NCBI GenBank assembly: GCA_048213135.1
Contig: PS015082.1
Span: 1 to 30,834 of the forward strand
Length of the DNA: 30,834 bases
DNA from: Reclinomonas americana ATCC 50394
Taxonomy: Eukaryota; Jakobida; Jakobea; Jakobida
Direction of reading: 5' to 3'
Positions 1 to 10,918 of the stretch are shown here, piece after piece. Numbering within the stretch: position 1 is the first letter of the stretch; each line of letters begins with the position of its first letter. The position numbers were made by a program, and so were the translations under genes. Below the pieces are notes generated by a model, which saw only the letters and a program-made list of their open reading frames with translations, was not told the origin of the DNA and searched no databases.

Positions 1-59
1 TCGCACTTGCCACGGTCGCTTGATCTCCGACTCTCGAACTGGAGAAACAAAACACAGAG

Positions 60-515
60 AGAGAGAGAGAGAGAGAACAAGGAGAAGAAGAAGAAGAAGA
101 AGAAGAACACGAAGAAGAAGAAGAAGAAGAGGAATAGGACGAGGAAGAAGAACAAGAACAAGAAGAAGAACGAGAAGAACAAGAAGAAGAAGAGAGGAAG
201 AGGAAGAGGAAGAAGAACAAGAAGAAGAAGTAGAGGAAGAAGAAGAAGAAGAAGAAGAAGCAGAGCAAGAACAAGAAGAAGAACGAGAAGAAGAACAACA
301 AGAAGAAGAAGAACACGAAGAACAACAAGAAGAAGAAGAAAGAAGAAGAAGAGAACACGAAGAAGAAGAAGAGGAAGAAGAAGAAAGAAGAAGAGGGGAA
401 GAAGAAGCAGAGCAAGAACAACAACACGAAGAACAAGAAGAAGAAGAAGAAGAAGAACAAGAAGAGGAAGAAGAAGAAGAAGAACAAGAAGAGGAGGAAG
501 AAGAAGAAGAGAGTC
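60..515. repeat. GAA/AAG-rich homopurine tract
   Basis: This stretch is almost entirely purine on the + strand: imperfect GAA/AAG/GAG triplets with scattered C. Translation gives only Arg/Lys or Glu/Gln runs in every + frame, so the long open frames here are by-products of base composition. Long homopurine-homopyrimidine DNA can form intramolecular triplexes; nothing here shows that it does. No gene is visible. Confidence 0.9.
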
Positions 516-537
516 AGAGAATGCAGAGACGAATGAA

Positions 538-698
538 TAGAGAGAGAGAGAGAGAGAGCAGAGTGCACGCAACCACTGTGACCGAGGTAATAGCTGCGAT
601 CAAAGTACGCATCGCCGTGCCCAGCAAGCGCCTTCCAGTCAAAGTCAGCTCCAAATCTGCACCAAAAAACACACAGAAGAGAGAGAGAGAAAATGAGT

Positions 699-734
<36 letters not shown>

Positions 735-775
735 AGAAGAAGAATAAGAAGAAGAAGACGAAGAGGGAGAAAGAG
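538..775. repeat. GA dinucleotide and GAA microsatellites
   Basis: A (GA)n run lies at about 540-558. A longer GA run lies at about 678-731 and passes into GAA/AAG triplets up to about 775. The mixed-sequence spacer at 559-675 shows no convincing exon. The block continues the purine-rich region upstream of the coiled-coil gene. Confidence 0.85.
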
Positions 776-1061
776 GAGTGAGACTCACCGCCCGCGGATT
801 GACATTGCGTGGACAGATGGAGACAGTTACGTCACTCGGCAATTGTCCGCACCTGCAAACAACGACGCACAGAAAGCCTTCTCCTTCACCGCCTTTCTTC
901 CGCTCTTCCCTCCATTCCCGCCTGCTGCGCCACTCGCTCTCACCTTTTTCTTTCATTGTCGTGTGACAATCGCCGGTTACGTCACCGCGGCATTGTCCGG
1001 CCGTTGTATCCATTTTTTGTGTCACACAGTGTGCGCGTTCACACACCACACACAGACACAA
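776..1061 (+). promoter_or_regulatory. Upstream region with duplicated TTACGTCA element
   Basis: The mixed-composition DNA before the ATG at 1062 carries two direct copies of a 24-nt element, at 826-849 and 976-999. Both begin GTTACGTCAC and end ATTGTCCG, with small differences between. The TTACGTCA core resembles a bZIP (CREB/ATF-type) site. Copy spacing is 150 nt. A role in transcription of the downstream gene is inferred from position and duplication only. No TATA box is clear. Confidence 0.4.
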
Positions 1062-1319
1062 ATGGCGGCCGCCGGTGGAGGTGACCTCATGGAGGCGGAG
1101 AAGCGGATGAAGCTGATGGGTGAGTGTGTGTGTCTCTCTCTGTCTCTGTCTCTTTCCTCTTCTTGTCTCACTCAACGACTGTGTGTGTGTTTGACAGAGT
1201 CTGATCGCAAGGCTTTCTGGGACGCTGCGCAGCACACTATGCAGCAGAACCGTGAGATTCTGGAGGGCACAAAGCGCGAGAACAAGGAGCTGCGCGATGC
1301 CATTGCGCAAATCACAAGA
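1062..1319 (+). CDS. Outer dynein arm docking-type coiled-coil protein, N-terminal part
   Basis: Two exons are visible: 1062-1119 and 1198-1319, joined across a GTGAGT..CAG intron in phase, giving 60 residues. After a short Ala/Gly start the protein reads MKLMESDRKAFW, followed by an amphipathic, charged helix with QQNREILEGTKRENKELR. The segment ESDRKAFWDAAQ followed by N..I..L+.E.K.L+ resembles the N-terminal coiled coil of the CCDC151/ODAD3 family, which anchors outer dynein arms to axonemal doublets; related docking proteins (CCDC63/CCDC114) are an alternative. A GTTGGG donor follows at 1320 and the sequence then enters a gap. Relatives are several hundred residues long, so most of the gene is missing here or it is truncated. 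Confidence 0.6.
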
Positions 1320-1549
1320 GTTGGGTGTTGTGTGCTTGTGTGACACAAAAGAGAGTCTTTGCTCGCTCACTCGCACTCTGTGTNNNNNNNNNNNNNNNNN
1401 NNNNNNNNNNNNNNNNNNNNNNNNNNNNNNNNNNNNNNNNNNNNNNNNNNNNNNNNNNNNNNNNNNNNNNNNNNNNNNNNNNNNNNNNNNNNNNNNNGGT
1501 GGCGGTGGAGAAAGTAAAACAAAAATACCATGGTCCTTTTGTACATGCG
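1320..1549. other. Intron start, assembly gap (1384-1497) and convergent 3' space
   Basis: The 114 N separate the coiled-coil gene from the 3' end of the convergent NACHT-WD40 gene, whose stop is at 1550-1552. The 52 readable bases after the gap (1498-1549) show no recognisable exon of either gene. As drawn there is no room for the rest of the coiled-coil gene, so the gap may be larger than its N count. Confidence 0.8.
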
Positions 1550-4500
1550 TTATCTTACAGCATTCTGGCGAAGCATCAGTTCCTGCGCACTGGAGAGACC
1601 ACGAATGCCGTCGACACAAGCACCACGCAGATGCAGCAGGTGCGTTCCGGCGCACCACTCCACGGGCACATTACAAGGATCGACGGACTCGTCCATGAGA
1701 CTGGTCAAGTTCCACAGAAGGGCGGTACCATCGTCGCCACCGCTCTGCAACACACAAACAATGGTGAGCTGCATCCTTTTTGTACGTAAACGACGGAGAG
1801 TCAAGTCAGTACCAGCAAATTGTCGCCCGCAAAGCGCACGCTGCGAACTGCAGCTGTGTGCCCGGCCAGCGTCGCCACCGTGCGCCCCGTATCCAACGCC
1901 ACCAGCACCACGTCGAGGCCATCGCCAGCCACCGCAGCAATCTTCGAGTCCGGCGACAGGGCCACCGAGTGAACCGTGCGAAGGCTGGTCTCGATCGTCA
2001 GCCAGCTTTCAAACGTCAACAGCGACCACTGCGTGAGGTGAGCGCGGTGAGACATACAAAATGGAAACTACATGCACACAACCGCAAACTCTCACCAAGC
2101 GCAGTGTGCCATCATTGGAGGCTGAGACGAGGCGCTCTCCTTGACCCACAAAAGCCAAGCTGCGGAAGAAAAACACAAGTCTTTGTTTTCTTCTCAACAC
2201 TCCTGATCTCGCAGCACGCACACACACCTGCTAATGGTACCGCGATGCCCAGAGAGAATGCGCAAACAGTCGGTCTCACTCCACAGCCGGATTGTGGTGT
2301 CGCGAGAACCCGAAACTACGCTGACGCCGTCCGGGGAGCACGCCACAGAGGTGACAGCATCGACGTGGCCAATGTGAGTGCGCAGTACGAGGCCAGTCGA
2401 GAAGAGCCAGCGTTGAACACCAAAATCCAGTGACCCAGTAATCAACAACGACCCGTCGGCAGAGAAATCTCCGCACGTCACCTCCGACGTGAGACCCGAC
2501 AGAGTGCGCAGCAGAACAAACTGCTCCGCACTCCACACATGGATCACCATGTCGCTTCCGAACGACAAGAGCAGTTGACTGTCGCGAGAAAAGAGAAGAT
2601 TCTGCATGCACGTCGCCATTTGTGAGTGAGATCACAGCGGCAAGTGGTGCGCGGAGACGGAGGCGGCAGCTTACCAGCACCGGCGCTCGGTGTGCACTCA
2701 GACAGGCCAGCAGTCGCCCATTAGTCACGTTCCACACTCGAACATTGGCATCCTCACAAGAGGTGGCCAGTGTGCGACCATCGGGTGAAACCGCCACCGC
2801 CTGCACGCTGCCATGGTGCTCTTGACCGGCGGTGGGGGAACGGAAACTGTGGAGAAAGGAGCAGATGAGCACAGAAGGCGCAATCGAAACCACCTGGCGC
2901 AAGCCGCAAGGAAGCACCTGTCGTGTGGGCTCCACTGCGCACACGTTGTGAGTCGACACGAGAAAGCAACCAGAAAAGATGACTGCATCACTCACCAAGC
3001 GCACTGCGCTGTCGCGACTGGCATAGATAACGGACTCTCCATCGTGCGTGAACACAGCCGCCGTTGGCCAGTCTGTGGGGCCGTGCTCAAGCGTGGCGAG
3101 AAGAACGCCAGTGATCGTGTCCCACAATCGCATGCCAAGGTCCACGCACCCGGTGGCCAGCATGTGACCAACAGGTGAGAAGGCCAGGCACTGTTGGACC
3201 AGGGAGTGAGGCTCGCGTAAAATGTGGCGCTGTGGGCATGCCACCAGCAACGCCGCGCAGCGTACCTTGACCATGCCTGGGTGAGACATTTCCAACACCG
3301 GCTTGTGGTCGGCATTCAAATCGGGTGCGGCATCAGCCGGCGGAGTCTTCCACAGCAACACACGTCGATCCAGTGACGCAGAGGCGAGTAGCTGGCCGTC
3401 GGGAGAAAAGGCAACATCGCTGCAAAAACGCCGCCAGTCAGACACCGAAATGACACTTGCAACGCCTGCTGCGTCTACCTGACTTCTTCGTGATGCCCGT
3501 GCAGGATGGCGAGTCGAGTACTCTGAGTGGCACTCCACACATACACTGTGTTTCCGTCGCCTCCCGCGCCTATGAGTGCACCGTCGCCAGACGACGCGAT
3601 GCAGGTCAAATGTTCCGGGAGCGTGTCAATGACCTTGCCGTCGCCCGAGGTGCGAAAGGGCCACGAGCGCACCGTGCCGTCATCGCCACAGCTCACAATC
3701 AGCGACCCACCAGCGAGGGCCAGACTCCTGCACAAAAGCAGATGCGGAGTGTGTGAGAATGACCCACGATGAGCGAGTTGCGAAACAGTTCGTTCTCACC
3801 TGACCCACTTGGTGTGCCCGTTCAGCACGCGCAGACACACTCCTTTTTCCACATGCCACAGGCGGAGAGTGCAATCGTCACTGCCGGATACCACCATGGC
3901 AGAACTCGGCAGCCAGGCAACACATTCGATCATGCCCGTGTGACCGGCGAGCACTCGCTCGCACTCAAACACCTCCGTGTCCCCTGCACACACGGTACCC
4001 GTCACTCACATCATTCACGACACAAAACACGCGCCACGCTGCAATTCGACTACGCACATATCCGCAGCATCGAGTCCTTGCAGCCGGTGGCCAGGTGCAA
4101 ACCACTGGCAGAGAGTGCCACACACATGACCCAGCCCGGATGGTGCATGTGTGGATGCATCCGAAGCACAGCGTCCGACAAGTCGGCATTCCGCAGATTG
4201 GCTCGCCGCAGCCACGCTTTCTCCAGCACTGCGTGTTGAAGGTGTGCACCCTCCAAATTCGTGCCATCGAGCCACGCCTGTGCAGTTGTCAGCAAAACGA
4301 GAGCAATCACGCACGCACACGGAGACAACAGACGCACTCGCGAAAAATCAACGTATGGGAGTCGCACGTGGGCCATGTTCTGGTTGGCAAACGAAAAGCT
4401 GGCCCAGTTGAGCACTGCACGGAGATAGAGAATGAGAGGCAAGAAAGAAATGCCGTTGAATCCATGGGAAAACAAGCACCCGTTGCAGCATTGCTGGCAG

Positions 4501-6767
4501 CGATGGCCATCTCCGGTCGCGTCGCAGAGCTCTGTACAATCTCAAACAAGCGAGCGGCCACTTGCGCATTGCGTTGGGCACTCTCGCCGATAAAGGACAC
4601 CAATTGTCGCTGACGTGTGCGCGACGACAACCAGGTCAACTTTGCTTTTCAGGGACAGAGCAGAGACACACAACGCACCTCCGAAGTCAAGATGCGATGA
4701 TTGAATGCGTGCGCTTCGAGTCTATCTCCGCCAGCCACACATGTTTCCACCGTCTCCACTGCGGCAAAGTACGCAAACAATGCTCTGTGTGCAAACTGAA
4801 TTCCACCCTGCTCCGTCCACGACATGCAGCCCTGATTATGGCGCATTCAGTCGATCAGCTAGCTGCACACCAACAACAACGAGAACACGCTGCACAACTG
4901 ACCGCGCGAACAAGCAGATCCAGTTGCGTCGGATGGCACAGACTGTTGATGTACTGCCACCCGACAGGGCAGCACTCCTCCGACACCTGTGCAGCGGGGG
5001 TGGCGAGCAGCCAAAAGGCAATAGTCTTGCCAAACGGGAGAAGTGACTGTGCAAGACTCGGCTCTCGAGTAAAGGCCTGCAGACACAGGTGATGTCAATG
5101 AGCAGCCGGTAGTGGGCGTCACAACAACAACAACACCTGCGCAAATGGCGGCTGTCGAATGACATTGGTGAACCACCATCGAACAAACGCGCCGATCAGC
5201 TCGTATGACTTCAGCGGTGCACGATGCGTGGCAGTTGAAAACGCTGCGTCAACATCGCCGTCCGCGAACGAAACCGGCAAACAGGCTAGTGCAAGGTTCA
5301 GATACAACGGCTGCGCAAGCAACACACAACAGCTTGTTCAGTGTGCGTGTGTCACGCAAGCGACAAGGGGCGACCGATGACAGCACCTCACGACACAGGG
5401 TCAGCAGGCCTGGTACACCCTCCAGCTGACTTCTGTACACTTGCCAGTCGCGCGACTGCGTATGTGGTGTCTTGACGAACCTGGGGGCCCGGAATTCGTC
5501 ATGAGGTGAACGACGATGACGACGACAACACACCAACCATGAGATCGACAGTGCAGCGCAACTCTTGCAGAAACGCATTCAGTTGCGAATCGTTGAGCGG
5601 TTTCAGGAAGCACTGCGACAGGCCGGGTATGAGGGGACTACCCAGCGTCGGAAACGCGGATATTGGAGAGAAGAGGGTGGTGAATAGGTTGCCGTGCTTG
5701 AACGAGCGAATAAAGCCGCTGTCGCACAGCACAACAAGCTTTGCCTGCCACGCCTGCACGAATGCAAGGTGCGTGTGAGCGAGAATGGTCGCAACCGCGA
5801 CGGGCGGAGCTCGATAGCGTATCGAACCGACAGGCGGTTGTGAGTGTAGAGATTGGGAGGATTCGGTGCCAGGCTCTCGTAGGCGTCACACAAGAAGACG
5901 ATTTCGTGGTGCACCTTGAGCGCAGCTCGCTGGATGTTATCATCGACGACGGCGACACATGAGCAATCGCAAGGAGAGTATGTGTGGAGAATCAACACAA
6001 ACCTCGTCAAACGTGAAGCCCTCGTGCGCCAGCAGACGATCCCAGAACTCGCCACTGACGACATCGTCGAGCAGGCACAGATCCAGAGGCACACGCACCG
6101 GAATGGGCGCCGAGTTGCCCCACTCCCAGTTCTGCCAGTGTGCATGCGAGCACACGCGAGTGAGCCACACACACGTGCATCGCCCACACGCACAACATCG
6201 CGGTCCAACCTCCCACATAAACGCCTCCAGATTGTGAGCCAGTATCGTCTTGCCGCTCCCGCTCGGCCCGACTACCAGCAGTACGCGATCGCTGTCTTGT
6301 TTCACAAACTCCACGAGCAGATCCCACGCTGGTACGTTTGTGGTGTCGTGCAGATGCCGACCCGCCATCACCTCGGCGCTCACTGGCACAGCCAAGCAGC
6401 TGCGATACGCCAACTCCAGTTCATCGCGGATGCTGGACGCGTGGTGAACGATCACGAGATGAGGAGACGCACAGGGCGACGAGCACTGCCAAAGGCGATC
6501 ACCACGCAACCGCATGAGACAGCGCATTCGCAGTTGCTCGATCTTGTCACGCAAGACGGCCAGCGGTGTGGCATTCTGCAGCCGCGTTTGTTCATCACAC
6601 AACAGATCGCGCACTCACAAGAACGCTCTGGTGTGAACAGCACTAACCGGTGGCGTCGCTGTGTGTGAGAGGTTCATCATGCGGCTGGGCGTGCGTACGG
6701 GAGTGAACTGCTGCGGTGGCGATCGCGCCGCAACGACCAACGAGGATGGCGTCGGTGGCGAAGCCAT
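1550..6767 (-). CDS. STAND ATPase: NACHT, pentapeptide repeats, 14 WD40 repeats
   Basis: A complete 22-exon model of 1249 codons: 6767-6648, 6575-6210, 6131-6003, 5929-5828, 5753-5538, 5455-5387, 5310-5137, 5076-4903, 4831-4679, 4609-4480, 4414-4338, 4277-4058, 3983-3800, 3727-3479, 3419-3266, 3190-2996, 2934-2918, 2846-2675, 2601-2228, 2159-2096, 2028-1813, 1744-1550. Every junction is GT..AG and keeps frame. The start is the ATG that splices in phase onto the conserved body (MASPPTPSS). Domains: Walker A GPSGSGKT at residues 143-150, NACHT to about 500, pentapeptide repeats about 545-610, then WD40 to about 1215. Family members act as ligand-triggered signalling switches that oligomerise; the WD40 end is the presumed sensor. 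There is no signal peptide or membrane helix, so it is probably cytosolic. No N-terminal effector domain is recognisable in the first 100 residues. The Walker B and sensor motifs are degenerate. Confidence 0.9.
1630..4145 (-). other. WD40 region, 14 repeats (two propellers)
   Basis: Fourteen blades can be read across the exon joins. Examples are GHTGMIECVAW..DDCTLRLW, GHTKWVRSLAL..DDGTVRSW, GHHEEVSDVAF..DRRVLLW, GHVDAVTSVAC..DTTIRLW, GHRGTISSLAF..NDGTLRLW and GHTAAVRSVRF..DDGTALLW. Two blades (the fourth and the thirteenth) are weak. Fourteen is the count for two seven-bladed propellers. The C-terminus after the last blade has GIRGLSSAQELMLRQ, like the short tail GA.GLS.EN..LL.Q found after the WD40 region in relatives. 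Confidence 0.85.
2918..2934 (-). other. 17-nt microexon in the STAND gene
   Basis: Exon 17 encodes only WSPHD plus two bases of the next codon. Without it the seventh WD40 blade lacks its Trp (SAVRL|W) and the downstream frame is lost. With it both the blade and the phase are restored. It is bounded by a CAG acceptor and a GTGCTT donor, with flanking introns of 61 and 71 nt. Confidence 0.75.
4150..4414 (-). other. Pentapeptide-repeat segment
   Basis: Exons 11 and 12 encode a right-handed beta-helix type repeat. After SFANQNMAHVRLPYVDFSR come TNLEG, AHLQH, AVLEK, AWLRR, ANLRN and ADLSD. The pattern A(N/D)LXX with Leu at the centre is clear. In this family the segment joins the NACHT module to the WD40 propellers, and it leads straight into the first WD40 blade here. 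It probably acts as a rigid linker. Confidence 0.85.
4679..6575 (-). other. NACHT ATPase module of the STAND gene
   Basis: Walker A (GPSGSGKT) follows VPAWDLLVEFVKQDSDRVLL. The Walker B region reads IVFLCDAYESL, against FICDGYDE in typical relatives, then NLYTHNRLS and WQAKLVVLCDSGF, which aligns with the usual NLYTSNRL..W.AKMVISCRS block. Further family landmarks in order are GVPGLLTLCRE-PLYLNLALACLP (exons 6-7), LKSYELIGAFVRWWF, and FAHRALFAYFAA (exon 9), which matches the F.H.S..EYFAA segment that closes this module. The conserved second acidic pair of Walker B is altered (DE becomes ES) and the sensor Arg after Cys is Asp. ATP binding looks possible; hydrolysis is uncertain. Confidence 0.85.
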
Positions 6768-7218
6768 CGGTGAATGTGGCAGCAGCGCCGGAGAAGTCAC
6801 CGGCGCAAACTGCTCACAGAGAGAGTGCGCACATGTGTGTGAGTGTGGGGAGAGCGCTACTACTCGTGGCGACGCGATCTCACACCTGTGGTGGAATCGG
6901 TGTGTACACGGTTGGTGGATCATCGTACACTGCGCGCGACGCAGTGAGGACTGTATGCCAAGCACAAGTGCAGCGCGCTATCAGGTGTGTGCAAACCAGC
7001 GCGTGGACGCGAGGCGGCTACTGGCGCCGCACAACCCATCGACGACGATACTGGCAGGACACATGAAAACGAAGGACATGGACTTTGTTGATGAAAACAA
7101 GTGTACATTCTTCATTGTCTGGCGGGTCTTACGGCGAGTTTACCGGCGACGTTGAGCTGCGGAACGAGGGTAAGTTAGGCTCAACGTAGCTCGAATAAAT
7201 GATTGCATCACTTACCCC
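6768..7218. other. Intergenic region, promoter of the STAND gene
   Basis: About 450 nt separate the STAND start codon from the stop of the giant upstream gene on the same strand. It must contain the 3' UTR of the giant gene and the promoter of the STAND gene. I see no convincing exon, RNA gene or clear core promoter element. Short open frames on both strands have no recognisable features. Confidence 0.6.
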
Positions 7219-7994
7219 TCAGCCAGCAACGAAGCACGACTGCGAGGAGAAGAGGCTGGTAAGATAGCTGCGCCGCCAGCATAGAGACAATGGTGGTGGC
7301 TGACGCAACTTGGTGGGTGACAGAGTTCTCAAATCGATCAACCCAGATCGTCGAGCAACAGGGCTCTGCAATCATCACATGTAAGTCGTCAAAGGAACAT
7401 GCACGACAACGACAACAATACTGATAACGCACCGCAACCTCAGCGTCGTGCACATCGACCGTGGTCTGCCGGAAAGAAAACAACCAACGTGAGAACACAA
7501 GAACCGCAATAGAAATGAGCACCCCCGATCGATCGACAAACCAAGGCGCCAGCGCCATAGGCAGAGAGCGCCGGAGGCGCTCCCTTGGCTCCCGACGGCT
7601 GCAGGAGGAACCAACGCAGGCCGGCATACAAGGCAAAGGCCACGACGCCGCATCCCACAACAATCAGCAAAATGCAGTACCACTCGCAGGCGCACTTGTC
7701 CGACACGGCAGGCTTCACAACCACCACTGCAGGCACAAGCACGCACACGCACGCACGCAGAGCGAGAGACGCAGTGAGCATCTCTCCTACATGCTCGCCG
7801 CCGCCCAGCACAGCTTCACGCGCACCTGGTTCAAAGCTGCGAACAATGGCGTACGTGCCATCGGCACATCCAACAGCAGTCAAATCGCCATTGGCACGAT
7901 TGTACGTCTGCAATCCGCCGCATGCGGTCTCGGAGACCGACAGCTGTCCAGTGACCGGGTCGTACTTGAAGAGATGTGGATCGACGTCACCAAC
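7219..7994 (-). other. Juxtamembrane region, transmembrane helix and cytoplasmic tail
   Basis: Exons 7994-7826 (VGDVDPHLFKYDP, Cys-containing), 7726-7542, 7465-7439 and 7365-7219. The helix WYCILLIVVGCGVVAFALYA lies at about 7620-7682, preceded by SDKCACE and followed by the basic/aromatic GLRWF. The tail is about 90 residues or fewer: PSGAKGAPPALSAYG, TTVDVHDAE, then a basic stretch ending SQSCFVAG. A possible 46-nt intron inside the last exon would shorten the tail without changing frame. No kinase or other signalling domain is present. Confidence 0.75.
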
Positions 7995-10872
7995 CTGCAA
8001 GACATACGACAAAAGAAGGTGAGAAACAATAGAAGCCGTCCGTCAGGCTTCACCACAGGCCAGACACGCAACCGTGGACGGAATGTTGATGGTTACGCCG
8101 CCAGAGGTCAGCCACTGGTTGTCTGTTCGCAGCGTGTCTCGCTGCGGCATCGTGCAAGCATTGTCTGTCGTGACCACGAAACCGTCGACAAAGGCCGACA
8201 GCTGCAGATATTCACGCAGACACGTGAGAAGAGCAAGTTCTCGGCAATGTGCGCACACTGACAAGACGTAACCGTGCGGATCGAAAGTGGAATCGCCTGA
8301 TTGGAGGCGTCGACTGTCACCACCGTACTCGACGTCATGCAGAAGGTGGTCGGGCTGAAGTTCCACGTCACCGCGAATCCGGAGCGCGTGGTGACCGTCA
8401 GTGTCGGCGTCTGTGCGTCCGCATCTCCGGCGCCGGTGATGTCCGACGGATTCTCCACCTTCATGCGCATCACACCTGCGTATACCGCCCCCGCGCATGG
8501 TGTGAGTGCACATCCTCCTCCAATTTGACAGTCATGCGACACAATTTTTGCTCACCGATATGATCGGCCAGCAGCGAACGCGTGAGCGGCACAGCTGTGC
8601 CCGTAGCCGTCAAGCCACTGCCATCGGCAACAGCGGTCACCGTGCACGAAATCGGCGCACTTGGGTCCGAAAACTGGTTCAGAACATCGCTCTCCGTCAC
8701 GGTGTACGTCGTCAGCGGTGCCTGCACACCGACAGTCCACATCTCCGTGCTTGGAGTGCTGTAGTGACACACTCACGAGTCAACGAAACAAGCAACAACC
8801 AGCCAGAGTAGGAGACAGCGCCAACAAACCCAGTGCACGTGATCACGGAGCGGGTCAGCGGCACGCCATTATTGCGCTGAATCCAGAAGAATTGGATGGT
8901 GCCGCCATTGTCAAGCACCGCAAAATTGACAGGGCGCGCAGGGATGGTTGCGGGCGCTGTGGTACGAACAGCGACCGTCGCCCGTGAGCACAGACCACAA
9001 GTGCCAAGCAAGGAAACCGTCGAACGCAACGAGGTGTGGCCGCTGCAACGTCAGATGCCGGACCGAATCCGTCATACCTGTTGTTGGTCGCAAACACTCG
9101 AGCTTCGTACGTGAGGCCTGCACCCGAGTGGAGCAGTGAGTAAGTGTGTGCCACAGGTGATAATGGAGGCGAGAATTCTCGCGTTACGCACCTGGCGTGA
9201 GGCTGCCAGTGGTCACCGTCAGATCCGTGATCGAACCCGTCTCCGGAACTCGACGAGACCACGTGGTCGACCCTTGCAGTCGGTACTGCAGGTAGTACGC
9301 GTACGACGGCTGGAGAGAACCGGGAATCACCGGCGGCTGCCACGTCCATCGAATCGAGCCAACATCGTCCACTGTGAATCCCGAGCCGACCAGCGACTGC
9401 GGTTCACCAGGAGCTGCAAACGATCACGATTCTTCGAGTCAGCGACAACAACACTCAACAGCAACAAAAAAGCACACGCCACGCACGAGCAGCAAGTGTG
9501 CGGATGGTAGAGGGGTCCGACAACCTCGAGCCGCTGTTGACGGTGCCCGAGTAGGCCGTCACTCGAATGTCCGAGTACTGCACACATGCATTACTATCAT
9601 TGAGCACAATGCCACCCTTGTCCTTTCGCATTTTCCCCTCATACACGCAACAGTGGTGTCCGGCGGCAACGTCAAGAACTTGTACAGAAGCTTGTCACGC
9701 TTGTCAAAGTCCTGCCACGGAATTCCCACTGTGGTTGGCGGGAACGAATATGTCTGACCATCGTTACCGCGCATATCGATCTGGTAGCCCGACACCAAGT
9801 TGTCGACGTCGTCGGGGCACGGCTGCCACACCACCTCGAAACCAAACGGTGTTGCGTTCTGCACAGTCACGCTGGCCGGGCCGCTCGTGGCGAACGCTGC
9901 AATGCATTGCTGCATGAGTACTCTGCGAGCCAGCAACCATGCTCACCGACACCACGCCACGCAACTGTTGATTGCCAGCGTGCCATTCGGCACCGGCAAA
10001 TATGCATCATCCGCAAACTGTCGCACACACAGTTTCAACACCGCCTTGACCCTGTACACAAATAACCACGCAGAAAATGAGCCGCAGCACGGCATAGCAC
10101 ATTCACAATGCCGTACTCAACGTCGACAGGACAGTGAACTGGAGCGTGCTCGTTCCAGTCAACGTGACAGGCGAGATGGTGGTGGTGGCGGCCTGGTTCG
10201 CCGAGCAGTCTTGGGTGGAACCGACGGCCTTCACCACCGAACCGGCGTTGAGACCGTTGCCGGTGATGCTCACATTGGACGTGACATTCGTCTGAATGCC
10301 AGTGGGCGACGACGAAATCAGCGCACCTGCAAGCATATCACACGGGATTGAGTGAGAGAGAAGCATCCTACTGCATGCATGCAGAGTGGACGCCAACGCA
10401 CCGCGGAAGCGAACGAGATCGTTCACAGCCTGTGCCGATGCCACTGTGCCGTTGTACGACACGCACACCTTGAATGAGCCACTGGCCGTGGAGCTCAGTG
10501 TCAGCGGCACTTGCGACGCGGTGCGCCCAGCCGACGGTGCAGTCATGGTGATGGCTGCGGCGTTGGCGCCGCACATGGCAGCCGACTGCGAGATCGAAAA
10601 CGCATCGTCGGATGTGAGCGCGTAGCCAGCCAGGACCAGCGATCCAGTCGTGCCGACAGTAAAGTACACTGGTGTGGCCGGCGACGCGATGCTAGTCACA
10701 GAACCTGCCGCACATTATAGCACGCAATCGTCAAGAGAGCGCACTTTACATGAATAGAACTGCCGCTACCAACACACCGATGACCAAAATGGGCGTGTCG
10801 GCGCCGGCTTGCACATACTTGGTGCGATTCGCAAACAAAATGCAAGCACGGAACCGACCACCAACCTGCGAG

Positions 10873-10918
<46 letters not shown>

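Noticed and set aside
7-700. Long plus-strand open frames of Arg/Lys or Glu/Gln
   Set aside because: They come from the GAA/GA low-complexity tract, have no domain character, and are open in several frames at once.
1550-6767. A frameshifted WD40/NACHT pseudogene
   Set aside because: The frame changes all coincide with GT..AG introns of 59-100 nt, and all 22 exons join in phase into one uninterrupted reading frame.
6661-7155. Plus-strand 164-aa open frame between the STAND and giant genes
   Set aside because: It partly overlaps the first STAND exon in antisense, and has low complexity and no recognisable features.
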